A stretch of 26,942 bases of DNA from Oscillospiraceae bacterium (GCA_031270785.1 JAISWM010000117.1:1-26942), one strand, 5' to 3'. Shown: positions 6,272 through 14,580, counted from the stretch's first letter. Notes: a model not told the origin generated them from the sequence alone. Program-made: numbers and translations.

Positions 6272-9141
6272 ACACTGAAGATTTTTTAAAAATCATATAT
6301 AACGGCTGTGATACGGGTTTTATCACAATTACAATGCTTCCCAAAGCTAAGACTTCGTGGTTTAAGTTTCAAGATTTTGAAAAAGCAGCAACATTTTCAG
6401 AAAATCAAGGAAAATTTACAAATGTATTTTTCGGAGTCGGACTTCGTAAAAATATTTTGAAAAATGGCTTGCGCGGCGGTGAAAATGATATCAGTCATAT
6501 AACCACACTTTATGCCGATATTGATATCAAATCTGATGCACATGCACAAAAATGTCTGCCTGAAAATATCGATGAAGCTGTAAATTTTTTAAACTCTTTA
6601 ATTTTAAAGCCAAGCATTACTGTAAATTCCGGAAACGGCATTCATGGATATTGGCTTTTTAATGAGCCCTACAAAATTATTGGTTCAGAAAGCAAAAACC
6701 TCATTATTTCGCTGTTTAAAGCGTTTGGCAAATACATTAATCAGGGAGCAAAAAAGCACGGCTGGAAAATTGATAACATTTCAGATTTGGCACGGATTTT
6801 AAGACTTCCGGGAACACTGAACCATAAACTAAAAACAAAAACCATGTGCGAAGTCATATCGCACGATGAGCGAAGATATACAATTTCTGAAATTTCCAAG
6901 GTTTTGAAATTCGATTGCGATAATTCAAAAATACTGCAGAACATCGAAAATATGCTGCAAAAGTGTGCTTTTATCAAGCATTGTCAGAGCGGTGCAAAAA
7001 CCTTACCTGAACCTTTGTGGCATGCTATGATTACAAATTTAGCACCGCTTAATGGCGGAGAACCGGCAATTCACGAATTTTCAAAACCGTATCCGAAGTA
7101 TTCAAAATCTGAAACAGATGAGAAAATCCGCCATGCTTTGCGCGAGGATAAGCCACATACTTGCGATTATATTAAAAACACACTGAATTTTGATTGCTGC
7201 AAAGAATGTAATGTTAAAGCTCCGATAGTTTTTGGTTTGCCGAGCAACGAAGAACGACTGGCGGAACTTTTAGCCGCAAAAATCGATATTTCTAAAATAT
7301 TCTCAAAAGAAAACATGAAACTTTGCTTGTGGGCAAAAATTAACAAACCTGCGGAATATGCACAACTTAAGCTGAATTTAAAGGGCAAAGTAAACTTAAA
7401 AGATTTCGAGAAAGCGGTGCGCTTTGAGAGCCATAAAAAGATGTCAAACATAGAATTTAAAGGAAATCAGACACTAAATTTAGAAGGCATTGAACTTGGC
7501 GGCGCAGTTACCCCGAAAGGCTGGAACATATCGCTAAAACACGGTGTCCGGCGCATTTTTGATGAAGAAATCGGGGACGGAACTTCCGTGCAAGAGATTT
7601 GCCCTTGTGCTGTGGTAATTTCAAAAAGATTCGAAAATATTGATAGTGGCACGCAAAAAGTTGAAATAAAATTCTTTCGAGATAATCATTGGCATTCGAT
7701 TATTGCATCGAGATCACATGTTTTTAACAGAACTTCGATTATCAAACTTGCCGACGGCGGGCTTCCTGTTTCGTCGGGCAATGCATCAGATATTGTTAAA
7801 TATCTCTCTGATTATGAAAATACAAATCTTGAAAAAATCCCGCTGATTCGTTCTGTATCAAGGATGGGCTGGGTCGGCAAAGAATTTTTTCCGCATTACA
7901 CAAAATCAAAAATTCAGTTTGAAACCGAGTACAAAGAAGCCAACAATATTATTCAAAGTACCGAAAATCAAGGCGATTTCGAGGTTTGGAAGTCTTACGC
8001 TTCAAAACTTCGTAAAAATATTTTCGGAAGATTTTTATTGAGCGGCTCTTTTGTCTCGCCACTACTTTCTTTGCTTGGAAATCGTGTGTTTTTTATTCAC
8101 ATCTGGCATGACTCAAAATCAGGAAAAACTGCTGCTATAAAAACAGCCGTAAGTGTCTGGGGAAATCCTGCAAAGCTTATGGGAAGTTTTAACGCTACTG
8201 CTGTCGGTATGGAAAGAATGGCGGCAATTCTCAAGCATCTGCCGTTTGCCCTTGATGAACTCCAAGTTTTAAATAGTCGCAGGCAAACTGTGGAACATAT
8301 AATTTACAGCCTCGGCAATGGAATCGGTCGGCTTCGCGGTGCAAGAGAAGGAGCAGTTCAAGAAACGCTCAGTTGGCATAATATCATTTTGACTTCCGGT
8401 GAACAACCCATGAGCAAAGAATCAAGTAATGATGGTATTTTGACAAGAGTTTTAGAACTTTACGGCAAGCCTTGCGAGGATGTAAATTTTGCTCACGAAC
8501 TCCACATTATGAGCATTAACAATTGTGGTTTTGCCGGAAAAATCTTCATAAAATATTTGGTCGAAAATGTCTTAAATCAAAAAAATAAGTTGAAAAAAGA
8601 CTTTGAAAATTTGCGCAAAGAGATCGAAACTCAAAGCGAAAAAAGTGTTGATAATGCTCATATTGACGACATTTCTGTTGTGTGTCTTGGGGATTATTAT
8701 TCTTCGATTGCTGTTTTTGAAATTGATGAAAAAATTGCGAAAAATGAGGCAATTATGCTCGGCACAGAAATTTTAAAAAACACAAAAGAATTAGAAAAGG
8801 CTGACACAATTGGTCGTGCTTGGGATTTTGTTGTCGGATGGATTGCAAGCAATAAAAATCGATTTTTACCTGACAGTACGCCATGCTATGGAAAAATTGA
8901 AAATGATGCGGTGTACGTAATTCCGAGCATTTTGCGTGATGCTCTTGAAGAAAACGGCTTTGATTACGGAAAGATTATTCGTGGTTTTAAAGAACGAGGT
9001 TTCATTGAAACGCAAAAAGATGCAAAAAACATAGTCAGAATGCAGGTTTCAACGCGCATTAACGGAATTATTCATAAATGTTTTCTTTTGCGCGGGGTTA
9101 CATTTGATGATCTTAGTGGCGGTGTAAATCCCTTAGTTTAG
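6268..9141 (+). CDS. Phage primase-DUF927 ATPase (replication initiation protein)
   Basis: A 957-residue two-part protein. The N-terminal part looks like an archaeo-eukaryotic/RepB-type primase: YADIDIKSD (about 81, metal-binding DxD), NSGNGIHGYWLF (about 117-128) and LARILRLPGTLNHK (about 173-186). Next comes a cysteine cluster with CDYIKNTLNFDCCKEC (about 299-314), probably zinc-binding. A DUF927 domain begins near 417 (GWNISLKHG), with Walker A HDSKSGKT (about 613-620) and Walker B-like PFALDE (about 658). The C-terminus resembles a winged helix. It should prime and unwind DNA at the phage origin. GGGAGG ribosome site; 4-bp overlap with the polA remnant. It appears intact. Confidence 0.88.
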   Translation: MNTEDFLKIIYNGCDTGFITITMLPKAKTSWFKFQDFEKAATFSENQGKFTNVFFGVGLRKNILKNGLRGGENDISHITTLYADIDIKSDAHAQKCLPENIDEAVNFLNSLILKPSITVNSGNGIHGYWLFNEPYKIIGSESKNLIISLFKAFGKYINQGAKKHGWKIDNISDLARILRLPGTLNHKLKTKTMCEVISHDERRYTISEISKVLKFDCDNSKILQNIENMLQKCAFIKHCQSGAKTLPEPLWHAMITNLAPLNGGEPAIHEFSKPYPKYSKSETDEKIRHALREDKPHTCDYIKNTLNFDCCKECNVKAPIVFGLPSNEERLAELLAAKIDISKIFSKENMKLCLWAKINKPAEYAQLKLNLKGKVNLKDFEKAVRFESHKKMSNIEFKGNQTLNLEGIELGGAVTPKGWNISLKHGVRRIFDEEIGDGTSVQEICPCAVVISKRFENIDSGTQKVEIKFFRDNHWHSIIASRSHVFNRTSIIKLADGGLPVSSGNASDIVKYLSDYENTNLEKIPLIRSVSRMGWVGKEFFPHYTKSKIQFETEYKEANNIIQSTENQGDFEVWKSYASKLRKNIFGRFLLSGSFVSPLLSLLGNRVFFIHIWHDSKSGKTAAIKTAVSVWGNPAKLMGSFNATAVGMERMAAILKHLPFALDELQVLNSRRQTVEHIIYSLGNGIGRLRGAREGAVQETLSWHNIILTSGEQPMSKESSNDGILTRVLELYGKPCEDVNFAHELHIMSINNCGFAGKIFIKYLVENVLNQKNKLKKDFENLRKEIETQSEKSVDNAHIDDISVVCLGDYYSSIAVFEIDEKIAKNEAIMLGTEILKNTKELEKADTIGRAWDFVVGWIASNKNRFLPDSTPCYGKIENDAVYVIPSILRDALEENGFDYGKIIRGFKERGFIETQKDAKNIVRMQVSTRINGIIHKCFLLRGVTFDDLSGGVNPLV

Positions 9142-9380
9142 CCATTCTTGCGTTTGTAACCCCGTAACCCCAATTTTGTGCGCACACCCCTTGTATATAT
9201 ACGTTATGTAAAGTGATTTTGGTTTTTAGAAAAGTGAGATGATAACAACTCCATATATACTTATTAAAAATATTTATGGGTTACTGGGTTACAAGTATTC
9301 TCTCAATGGAGATATTTCGGGAGTTTAAGGGTGTAACCCCTTCGAGAAAATCACGGGTTACACTAGGGTACATGGGTTAC
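9095..9380. repeat. Cluster of GTAACCC/GGGTTAC repeats, candidate replication origin
   Basis: GTAACCCC occurs at 9156-9163, 9164-9171 and 9333-9340, and its complement GGGTTAC at 9095-9101 (in the end of the primase gene), 9278-9284, 9286-9292, 9355-9361 and 9374-9380, with a degenerate GGGTAC at 9366-9371. Two pairs are spaced exactly 8 bp apart. The intervening ~100 bp is A/T-rich (TTGTATATATACG, ATTAAAAATATTTAT), as in unwinding regions. Sitting directly behind the primase-helicase gene, this looks like an iteron-type origin or operator; that role is inferred. The gap has no gene. Confidence 0.6.
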
Positions 9381-9403
9381 AAAATAAATTGGAGATGAAA
9401 AAT

Positions 9404-9691
9404 ATGCTCGAAAAAACGATAGCCAACAAAATTTTGAAGTTTTTGAAAACTCTTCCAAGCTGCTTCGCATGGAAAAATCATGGAGATTTATTCAGCCAAG
9501 CCGGAATTCCAGACATTATTTGCTGCATTGGCGGCAAATTCGTGGCTTTTGAAATTAAAACATCAACCGGAAAACTCTCAAAACTGCAAGAAATTACGAT
9601 TGAAAAGATAAAAAATGCAGGTGGCTTGGCGTTTAAAGTTACGAGCTTGGACGAAGTCAAAAAAATCTTGAAAGGGGTGATGCCGATGTAA
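9404..9691 (+). CDS. VRR-NUC domain nuclease
   Basis: A ~95-residue protein matching the virus-type replication-repair nuclease domain, a compact PD-(D/E)xK fold: the catalytic core is GIPDIICC (D) followed by FVAFEIKTSTGKLSKLQ (ExK), with the usual C-terminal helix GGLAFKVTSLDEV. In phages it is found next to the DUF927/VapE protein and SNF2 helicase, where it is thought to act on branched or recombining DNA. I choose ATG 9404 because GGAG (9391-9394) is 9 nt upstream; ATG 9395 overlaps that site. The family's typical length is kept and catalytic residues are present, so it is likely active. Confidence 0.88.
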   Translation: MLEKTIANKILKFLKTLPSCFAWKNHGDLFSQAGIPDIICCIGGKFVAFEIKTSTGKLSKLQEITIEKIKNAGGLAFKVTSLDEVKKILKGVMPM

Positions 9692-9700
9692 AAATACATT

Positions 9701-9728
9701 AAAATCCAGTGTTGGTGCTGATTTTACA
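9701..9728 (+). terminator. Weak terminator-like hairpin
   Basis: AAAATCCAG (9701-9709) pairs with CTGATTTT (9718-9725) with one bulge, followed by a short A/T tract just after the VRR-NUC stop. The stem is weak, so termination would be partial. Confidence 0.35.
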
Positions 9729-9765
9729 AATTACACATTAAAAATTACAAGACATAAAGTTTTAA

Positions 9766-9786
9766 GTTAAACGTCACACGTTAAAA
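9766..9786. repeat. Short inverted repeat before the late regulator
   Basis: GTTAAACGT (9766-9774) and ACGTTAAAA (9778-9786) form an imperfect palindrome around CAC, in a gene-free stretch with several AAATTAC/AAGTTAC words. It could be an operator for the gene at 9844; evidence is weak. Confidence 0.3.
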
Positions 9787-9843
9787 GTTACAAAGTTCGC
9801 AGAAATTCAGGGTTTATCCCTAATTTACGGAGGATTACTTTTT

Positions 9844-10284
9844 ATGACTCTTGAAGATAAGTCCAGCAAGACAATTCAGGCAATCAGAGAGTATGATGAT
9901 GCAAAATTGACAATTCAGAATGCTTCTTTGGAGATCACACAGCAAAATTGCAAATTAAAAAATCCGAGTAATTCTAGGCTTAATAATATGCCCAAAATGA
10001 GAAATCTTCACGTGACGGAAGAGATGTGGACGGCGGGCATTGACAAGCTAGACTTAATGCACAAGCGTTATTATGAGGCAAAAACGTTTATAATGTGGTT
10101 TGAGCCGATGTGGTTAACACTTACCCCAAATGAGCGAAAAATTTTAGAAACGTACAAATGGTCAGACACTCATTCTGGTTTTGGTAAACAATTAGCGTCA
10201 GATCTCGGTCACTCTGTTCGAAATTTACATCGTATTCGTCAGAAACTATTAAAGCGATTTAGCAAGTTGTTACACGGGAAATGA
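9844..10284 (+). CDS. ArpU/DUF1492-like phage late transcription regulator
   Basis: A 146-residue basic protein. The C-terminal half reads TPNERKILETYKWSD, then GFGKQLASDLGHSVRNLHRIRQKLLKRFSKLL, a sigma-region-4-like helix-turn-helix as in the ArpU/DUF1492 group. Those proteins sit just upstream of the HNH-terminase block in Firmicutes phages and are thought to switch on packaging and structural genes. The start is set by GGAGG (9831-9835) 8 nt before ATG. Downstream (10286-10331) TGTCC appears three times, a pattern found after such genes, which may be its target promoter. The gene looks intact. Confidence 0.75.
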   Translation: MTLEDKSSKTIQAIREYDDAKLTIQNASLEITQQNCKLKNPSNSRLNNMPKMRNLHVTEEMWTAGIDKLDLMHKRYYEAKTFIMWFEPMWLTLTPNERKILETYKWSDTHSGFGKQLASDLGHSVRNLHRIRQKLLKRFSKLLHGK

Positions 10285-10285
10285 T

Positions 10286-10375
10286 GTCCACGTTGTACCC
10301 GAAAGGTGTCCGCAAATGGCAAAAAGTTGTCCCTTTACATGCTTGCAATTTTGAAATGGGTGTGATAAATTGAAA
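10286..10375 (+). promoter_or_regulatory. Candidate late promoter region with TGTCC repeats
   Basis: TGTCC occurs at 10286-10290, 10307-10311 and 10327-10331, followed by GTGTGATAAATTG near 10360, which contains a -10-like GATAAA/TAAATT. In related phages a TGTCC-rich region with TGTGATA lies right behind the ArpU-type gene. Spacing and role are inferred. Confidence 0.35.
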
Positions 10376-10488
10376 AAATGGAAATATGCTCATTGCAAAA
10401 AATTATTGAAACACTCTTAAAAAATTTTGCGGAGAAGCGCACAAGATTAAGTTCTTGGGTGCTTTTTTTGTTGTCTGGAGATGAAAAA

Positions 10489-11278
10489 ATGAGTTATCGC
10501 GAAGCATTACAAGATAAAGTACCTTTTGGCAAGGATAACAAGGGGTTCAACGTATATTACCCGCCTTGCAATATTTGTGGCGAAAGTGTCCCCAACTGGG
10601 CTTATTCCCCGCTAAAAACTTATGTTTGCAAAGAATGTAAAGAAATATGCAACGAAAAACTATTCGAAGAAAAAGCTAAAATTTCCAACATTTCCAGATT
10701 AGACAAATTGTCTGCTGCGTTGAGCAGAATTTCAAAGAAAAGAAGTTCTGCAAAATATAAAACTGCAATTGAGTTTATAAAAAATGATATTGGTGCTAAA
10801 AATTGGTTTCAAAGTATAGCTAACGCCCTTGAAAAGTGTCTAATTTTTTACCACTCTCTCCCCGCCGTCGGCGGGGAAAGACCGTACTAACAAATTTACT
10901 TTTTTCAAGTGTAGCAGCTATACTGAAGAAGTAATGGTGGCTCTTGAACTTGCAAGACGAAGAGTTAAAGAAAGTCATCAAGTTAAAATTTTAAAATACA
11001 CTGTTGATTTTGTGCTACCTGATGAAAAGGTTGTACTTGAAATTGATGTAAAGCTTTTTCACGGAAAAGACAAACACGAATATCAACAAAGACGTGATAA
11101 AGCGATTTTAAAAGATCTAGGTAGCGATTGGGATGTCATTAGAATTTCTACTGATCACATCAACAAAAATGTGGCACAATTAATGACCGCAATAAAAACA
11201 ATAAAACGTAAACGAAAATTTTTAAAAGAAGATTATGGCGGAAAAATACCAAAATGGTATTCAGAAACAGCTGTATAA
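10489..11278 (+). pseudogene. Zinc-ribbon plus DUF559-like nuclease, split by a 67-bp insertion
   Basis: The first part (10489-10839, GGAG 8 nt before ATG) has a zinc ribbon CNICG...CKEC at about residues 26-48 and a helical middle. The second part (10913-11278) is a DUF559/Vsr-type PD-(D/E)xK endonuclease: YTVDFVLPDEKVVLEID supplies the catalytic D and E, followed by RRDKAILKDLG and VIRIS. The two halves are separated by a 67-bp G/C-rich hairpin element that introduces a stop. Removing the element plus one AAGTGT copy restores a single 238-residue frame (...ALEKC-SSYTEE...). It lies between the late regulator and HNH and was probably a phage DNA-processing nuclease. As it stands no intact product can be made; the nuclease half could only start at GTG/ATG near 10934. 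Confidence 0.8.
10834..10912. mobile_element. 67-bp hairpin insertion element with AAGTGT direct repeats
   Basis: The element occupies 10840-10906, bordered by AAGTGT at 10834-10839 and 10907-10912. Its centre is a perfect palindrome, CCCCGCC-GTC-GGCGGGG (10860-10876), with A/T-rich arms. It contains no gene. It resembles the larger hairpin elements at 18953, 19643 and 21190 in the G/C-rich core and adjacent GAAAGA, but the arms differ, so it is probably another family. The direct repeat and the exact repair of the interrupted frame support insertion. Confidence 0.7.
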
Positions 11279-11291
11279 GGAGCGAACTGTC

Positions 11292-11666
11292 TTGCCGCAC
11301 AAACCGAGAAGTCCTTGCCGATGGAACGGCTGCCCTAAGTTAACATCACAAAGTTATTGTGAGGAACACCAGAAACTTGTAAACAAAAATTACAACCGCT
11401 ACGAGCGTGATTCCGAAAGCAACAAAAGATATGGCAGCCGCTGGAAGAAAATTCGAGCGGCATTTTTGTCAGCAAACCCGATATGCGAGCTATGCGGTCA
11501 GGATGGAAGGTTAACTCCCGCAGTGCTTGTTCATCACAAGAAAAAATTAACGGATGGCGGGACTAATGATTTTGAGAATTTAATGGCACTATGTATACGC
11601 TGCCATGAATTTGTGCATAAACACGACTGCTGGAGACTAAGAAAAATAAAAAACTGTATATTATGA
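11292..11666 (+). CDS. Phage HNH endonuclease (packaging-associated)
   Basis: A ~124-residue HNH nuclease. An N-terminal CRWNGCPK...CEEH zinc site and a conserved RYGSRWKKIRAAFLSANPICELCG stretch lead to the catalytic VLVHHKKKLTDGGTNDFENLMALCIRCHEFVH (ββα-metal fold). HNH proteins adjacent to P27-type small terminase cooperate with terminase at cos sites in HK97-like phages. I choose TTG 11292 because AAGGAG (11277-11282) sits 9 nt upstream; the longer frame overlaps the previous gene with no ribosome site. The C-terminus after FVHKHD (CWRLRKIKNCIL) is unlike the family's usual short basic tail, so the last residues may be altered. Confidence 0.88.
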   Translation: MPHKPRSPCRWNGCPKLTSQSYCEEHQKLVNKNYNRYERDSESNKRYGSRWKKIRAAFLSANPICELCGQDGRLTPAVLVHHKKKLTDGGTNDFENLMALCIRCHEFVHKHDCWRLRKIKNCIL

Positions 11667-11798
11667 CGGCCAAAATCCCCCATGGCGGGACTTAAACCCC
11701 ACGCAAATGGCTCTGCGCAGCGGGCGTGGCCTCTCGCGTAAACAAAAAGCTTTTCAAACGGGGTATTAACCCCCCTAAAATTTTAAAAGGTGATAAAA
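11667..11798. other. Candidate cos region with G/C-rich palindromes
   Basis: This gap between HNH and small terminase holds CCCCCATGGCGGG (11687-11699) and a hairpin CCACGC (11699-11704)...GCGTGG (11724-11729) with an inner palindrome CTGCGCAG (11713-11720), then GGGGTATTAACCCCCC near 11759. It is much richer in G+C than its surroundings. In HK97-type phages with HNH next to P27 terminase, cos lies here. The cut position cannot be read from sequence. Confidence 0.45.
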
Positions 11799-12341
11799 AT
11801 GAGCAAAGACGGAACATATCGTGGTGGAAGACGTGCAAAATCGGGTAAAAAGCCGCAACCACTCGCAGAAAAAATTGCATCCGGAAACAAAGCTTTAATT
11901 TTAGATGCGAGCGAATTTGAAAATATTGCAGATTTAAAAGCTGAAGATATGCCAAAACCCGATGATTACTTAACTGCAAAGCAAAAAGACGGGAAACCGC
12001 TCGGAGCCGATAAAATTTATAAAGAAACATGGAATTGGCTCAAAAAGCGACGCTGTGAAAAATTTGTGAACCCCAGATTGCTCGAAGCCTATTCTCAGGC
12101 GTTTGCAAGATATATTCAGTGCGAAGAAGCAATCAGTATTTATGGATTTTTAGGCAAACATCCAACCACTGGCGGAGCGATTGCAAACCCGTTTGTGCAA
12201 ATAAGCTTATCGTTTCAAAAGCAGGCAAATCTTTTGTGGTATGAAATTTTTGATATCGTAAAACAAAACTGCACGACAGATTTTGTAAATACTCCGCAAG
12301 ACGACGTGATGGAACAACTTTTGAGTTCAAAAAGAGGCTGA
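11799..12341 (+). CDS. Terminase small subunit (P27 family)
   Basis: A 180-residue basic protein starting MSKDGTYRGGRRAKSGKKP, with the typical LAEKIASGNKA motif near the N-terminus and a helical body (ETWNWLKKRRCEKFVNPRLLEAYSQAFARYIQCEEAI) characteristic of P27-family small terminases. The protein recognises the phage packaging site and loads the large subunit. Ribosome site AAAGGTG 7 nt before ATG 11799 decides the start over the upstream GTG. The position between HNH and methyltransferase/large terminase is standard, although four genes separate it from terL here. Confidence 0.87.
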   Translation: MSKDGTYRGGRRAKSGKKPQPLAEKIASGNKALILDASEFENIADLKAEDMPKPDDYLTAKQKDGKPLGADKIYKETWNWLKKRRCEKFVNPRLLEAYSQAFARYIQCEEAISIYGFLGKHPTTGGAIANPFVQISLSFQKQANLLWYEIFDIVKQNCTTDFVNTPQDDVMEQLLSSKRG

Positions 12342-12345
12342 AAAT

Positions 12346-12585
12346 ATGAATTTTGATTGGTCTTGGCTGCTTGCATTGCTCTCAATTACAGGCACCATTT
12401 TCAATATCAAGAAAAAGGTTGTCTGTTTTTATTTGTGGGCTTTGGGCGAAGTTTTTTGGATTATTTTTGATTTTCGAAACGGGCAGTACGGTAGGGTTTT
12501 CTTAGATTTCGTTCATCTTGGGATGGCGTTCTGGGGAATTCATTCTTGGGGAGAGGGCGAAGAAAAATGCAAATTGAAAAAGTAA
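12346..12585 (+). CDS. PnuC-like small phage membrane protein
   Basis: A 79-residue hydrophobic protein with three predicted membrane segments: WLLALLSITGTIFNI, VCFYLWALGEVFWIIF and VFLDFVHLGMAFWGIHSW. The order and the FDFRNGQY...FWGIHSWG signature resemble a half of PnuC-type nicotinamide riboside transporters, found as short versions in many Clostridia phages between small terminase and methyltransferase. Transport is not proven for such short forms. It starts 4 bp after the terminase stop and its end overlaps the methyltransferase start by 19 bp. Confidence 0.7.
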   Translation: MNFDWSWLLALLSITGTIFNIKKKVVCFYLWALGEVFWIIFDFRNGQYGRVFLDFVHLGMAFWGIHSWGEGEEKCKLKK

Positions 12586-13793
12586 AAATTGAAAATCTGA
12601 ATCCCGCAAAATATAATCCGCGAAAAGATTTAAAACCTGGAGACGCTGAATATGAAAAGCTCAAACGAAGTCTTGAAGAATTTGGGTACGTTGAGCCTAT
12701 TGTCTGGAATAAAACCACTGGCAACATCGTAGGCGGACATCAACGCTATAAGCTACTCCTTGAATCAGGAGTTTCTGCGATTGAATGTGTAATTGTCGAG
12801 CTTGACGAAACCAAAGAAAAAGCCCTAAACATTGCTCTTAACAAGATAAACGGAGATTGGGATAAAGAAAAACTGGCTTTTTTGATTTCAGACTTGAAAG
12901 GCTCTGATTTTGATGTTTCACTAACTGGTTTTGAAGAAGAAGAAATCGCTGATTTACTGGCTTGGGCAGATGACAGTGAGGTTAAAGAGGATGATTTTGA
13001 TTTAACGAAAGCTCTTGAAGAAGCAAGTTTTGTTAAACGTGAAGATATGTGGACTGTCGGGAATCACAGGCTCATGTGCGGTGATGCCACAGACGCTGAA
13101 GACGTCAGGCATTTGATGCATGGCAAGAAAGCAAATTTAATTTTGACCGATCCCCCATACTCGGTATCCGTACAAAGCCGCAGCGGACTTACGATTATGA
13201 ATGATTCGATGAAGAGTGAAGATTTTTACGATTTTCTCTTCAAATCGTTTTCAAATATGGCAGAGAACCTTGAAAATGAAAGTTCTGCTTATGTTTTCCA
13301 TGCTGATACCGAAGGCGAAAATTTCAGAAAAGCGTTCAGTGAAGCCGGATTCAAACTTTCAGAAGTGTGCATTTGGTCAAAAAACAGCTTTGTTATAGGC
13401 CGTGCGCCGTATCACTGGCAGCACGAGCCAATCCTTTTTGGTTGGCTTAAATCAGGCAAACACAAGTGGTACGCGGGAAGAAAAGAATCAACGATTTGGA
13501 ATTTTAACAGGCCAATTAAAAATGAAAATCATCCGACCGCAAAGCCGCTTGATTTGCTGGCATACCCAATCAAAAATTCCTGCCAAGTAAACGGTATCGT
13601 TATGGATTTGTTCGGCGGTTCTGGTTCTACACTTTTGGCTGCTGAGCAAATTAACAGAATTTGTTACATGATGGAACTTGACGAAAAATATGCCTCGGTC
13701 ATTTTGCGTCGATATTATCAAAATTTTCCTGAAGCTGAAATTATTTGTGAGCGCAAAGGTCAAAAATTAAAATTTTCTGAACTGGTTAAATGA
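12567..13793 (+). CDS. ParB-domain DNA methyltransferase
   Basis: A 408-residue fusion. Residues 1-~100 are a ParB/Srx-like domain: NPAKYNPRKDL, EFGYVEPIVWN, NIVGGHQRYKLL. The rest is an amino-methyltransferase of N6/N4 type with motif IV TDPPY (about 193-198) before motif I DLFGGSGST (about 347-355), the beta-class order, and a middle target-recognition section (YHWQHEPILFGW). It transfers a methyl group from SAM to adenine or cytosine in DNA, probably shielding phage DNA from host restriction; the specificity is unknown. Start ATG 12567 gives the native MQIEKVKIENLNP beginning; no matching restriction gene lies nearby. All key motifs intact. Confidence 0.92.
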   Translation: MQIEKVKIENLNPAKYNPRKDLKPGDAEYEKLKRSLEEFGYVEPIVWNKTTGNIVGGHQRYKLLLESGVSAIECVIVELDETKEKALNIALNKINGDWDKEKLAFLISDLKGSDFDVSLTGFEEEEIADLLAWADDSEVKEDDFDLTKALEEASFVKREDMWTVGNHRLMCGDATDAEDVRHLMHGKKANLILTDPPYSVSVQSRSGLTIMNDSMKSEDFYDFLFKSFSNMAENLENESSAYVFHADTEGENFRKAFSEAGFKLSEVCIWSKNSFVIGRAPYHWQHEPILFGWLKSGKHKWYAGRKESTIWNFNRPIKNENHPTAKPLDLLAYPIKNSCQVNGIVMDLFGGSGSTLLAAEQINRICYMMELDEKYASVILRRYYQNFPEAEIICERKGQKLKFSELVK

Positions 13794-13958
13794 TAACTCA
13801 AATTTTTTTACATTGTCAGATACCAACAACAAACGGCAGAAACAAGCCAGAAAGTTTGTGTACTCAGCGTGTTGATACAATTTAAAACTTACGGTAATAT
13901 GTAATTGTAAACAAAAGATTTAAAAATGATTAAAATCTGAGTTTTGGAGGCATTTAGC

Positions 13959-14306
13959 GTGAACAAAAATGAACTTTTTGAAAAAATCGCAAAAGAAATT
14001 CTTGGGATTGATACTTTGGCAACGCAAATGCGTGACAGTTTAGATTTTCACGAGGTTTCGGTTGCCAACATAAAAATGGCATTAGATGCCGCTTACAAAG
14101 CGGGGCAAGGCGAGGAAATGCTAATTGGTAAAATCGTCAAAAATAATGGAAAAGATTTGGCAAAATTTTTAAATGGAACAGACCTAAAACATGTTGGAAA
14201 CTTTATTTTTACGCTAAATATCGATGGCAAAAAACACAAAATAATAACCGAGCCTGTTGATGAAGATTACGAAAAAATAAAGATATTAAATATCATCGAA
14301 AATTAG
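13959..14306 (+). CDS. DUF6900-like phage protein
   Basis: A 115-residue protein. The N-terminal half, FEKIAKEILGIDTLATQMRDSLDFHEV followed by NIKMALDAAYKAG, matches the short DUF6900-type domain found in phages and plasmids; its function is unknown. The rest (GKIVKNNGKDLAKFLNGTD...GKKHKIITEPV) is unfamiliar. GTG 13959 is chosen because TTTTGGAGG lies 8 nt upstream, while the longer TTG start overlaps that ribosome site. The 165 bp between the methyltransferase and this gene hold no clear feature. Confidence 0.65.
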   Translation: MNKNELFEKIAKEILGIDTLATQMRDSLDFHEVSVANIKMALDAAYKAGQGEEMLIGKIVKNNGKDLAKFLNGTDLKHVGNFIFTLNIDGKKHKIITEPVDEDYEKIKILNIIEN

Positions 14307-14319
14307 GGGGGCATGCAAA

Positions 14320-14523
14320 TTGAAAGAATTCACAGAAAAAATAAAATTACAAATTCTAGAGATTCGAAAATCAGAAAACTGTCCAAACATGTTTGATGTA
14401 AATGCAGTACAGAGACTGGCTTTTGAAAATGATTTTTACGAGTTAGCGGAATATCTGATAGATAACAAAAGAGAATATTGCAGTTTCATATTAACAGGGA
14501 AAGCTGAAATTAAAGCACAATAA
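14320..14523 (+). CDS. DUF5049-like small phage protein
   Basis: A 67-residue protein with the signature NMFDVNAVQRLAFENDFYELAEYL and EYCSFILTGK, as in the DUF5049 group of Clostridia phages, located between methyltransferase and large terminase there too. Function unknown. It starts at TTG 14320, 8 nt after a strong AGGGGGG ribosome site, and follows the DUF6900-like gene by 13 bp, so they form one unit closed by the terminator at 14548. Confidence 0.75.
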   Translation: MKEFTEKIKLQILEIRKSENCPNMFDVNAVQRLAFENDFYELAEYLIDNKREYCSFILTGKAEIKAQ

Positions 14524-14547
14524 AATCATTTTGAAGTAAAAACGAAC

Positions 14548-14580
14548 AGAACCTCAATTCGGGGTTCTTTTTACTTTTTT
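14548..14580 (+). terminator. Rho-independent terminator before terL
   Basis: AGAACC (14548-14553) pairs with GGTTCT (14563-14568), with TCAATTCGG in the loop, followed by TTTTACTTTTTTT. It would separate the early/packaging transcript from terL. Confidence 0.75.

Noticed and set aside
13402..13763. Extra open frames inside the methyltransferase gene
   Set aside because: They overlap a complete ParB-methyltransferase frame with all motifs and lack ribosome sites.
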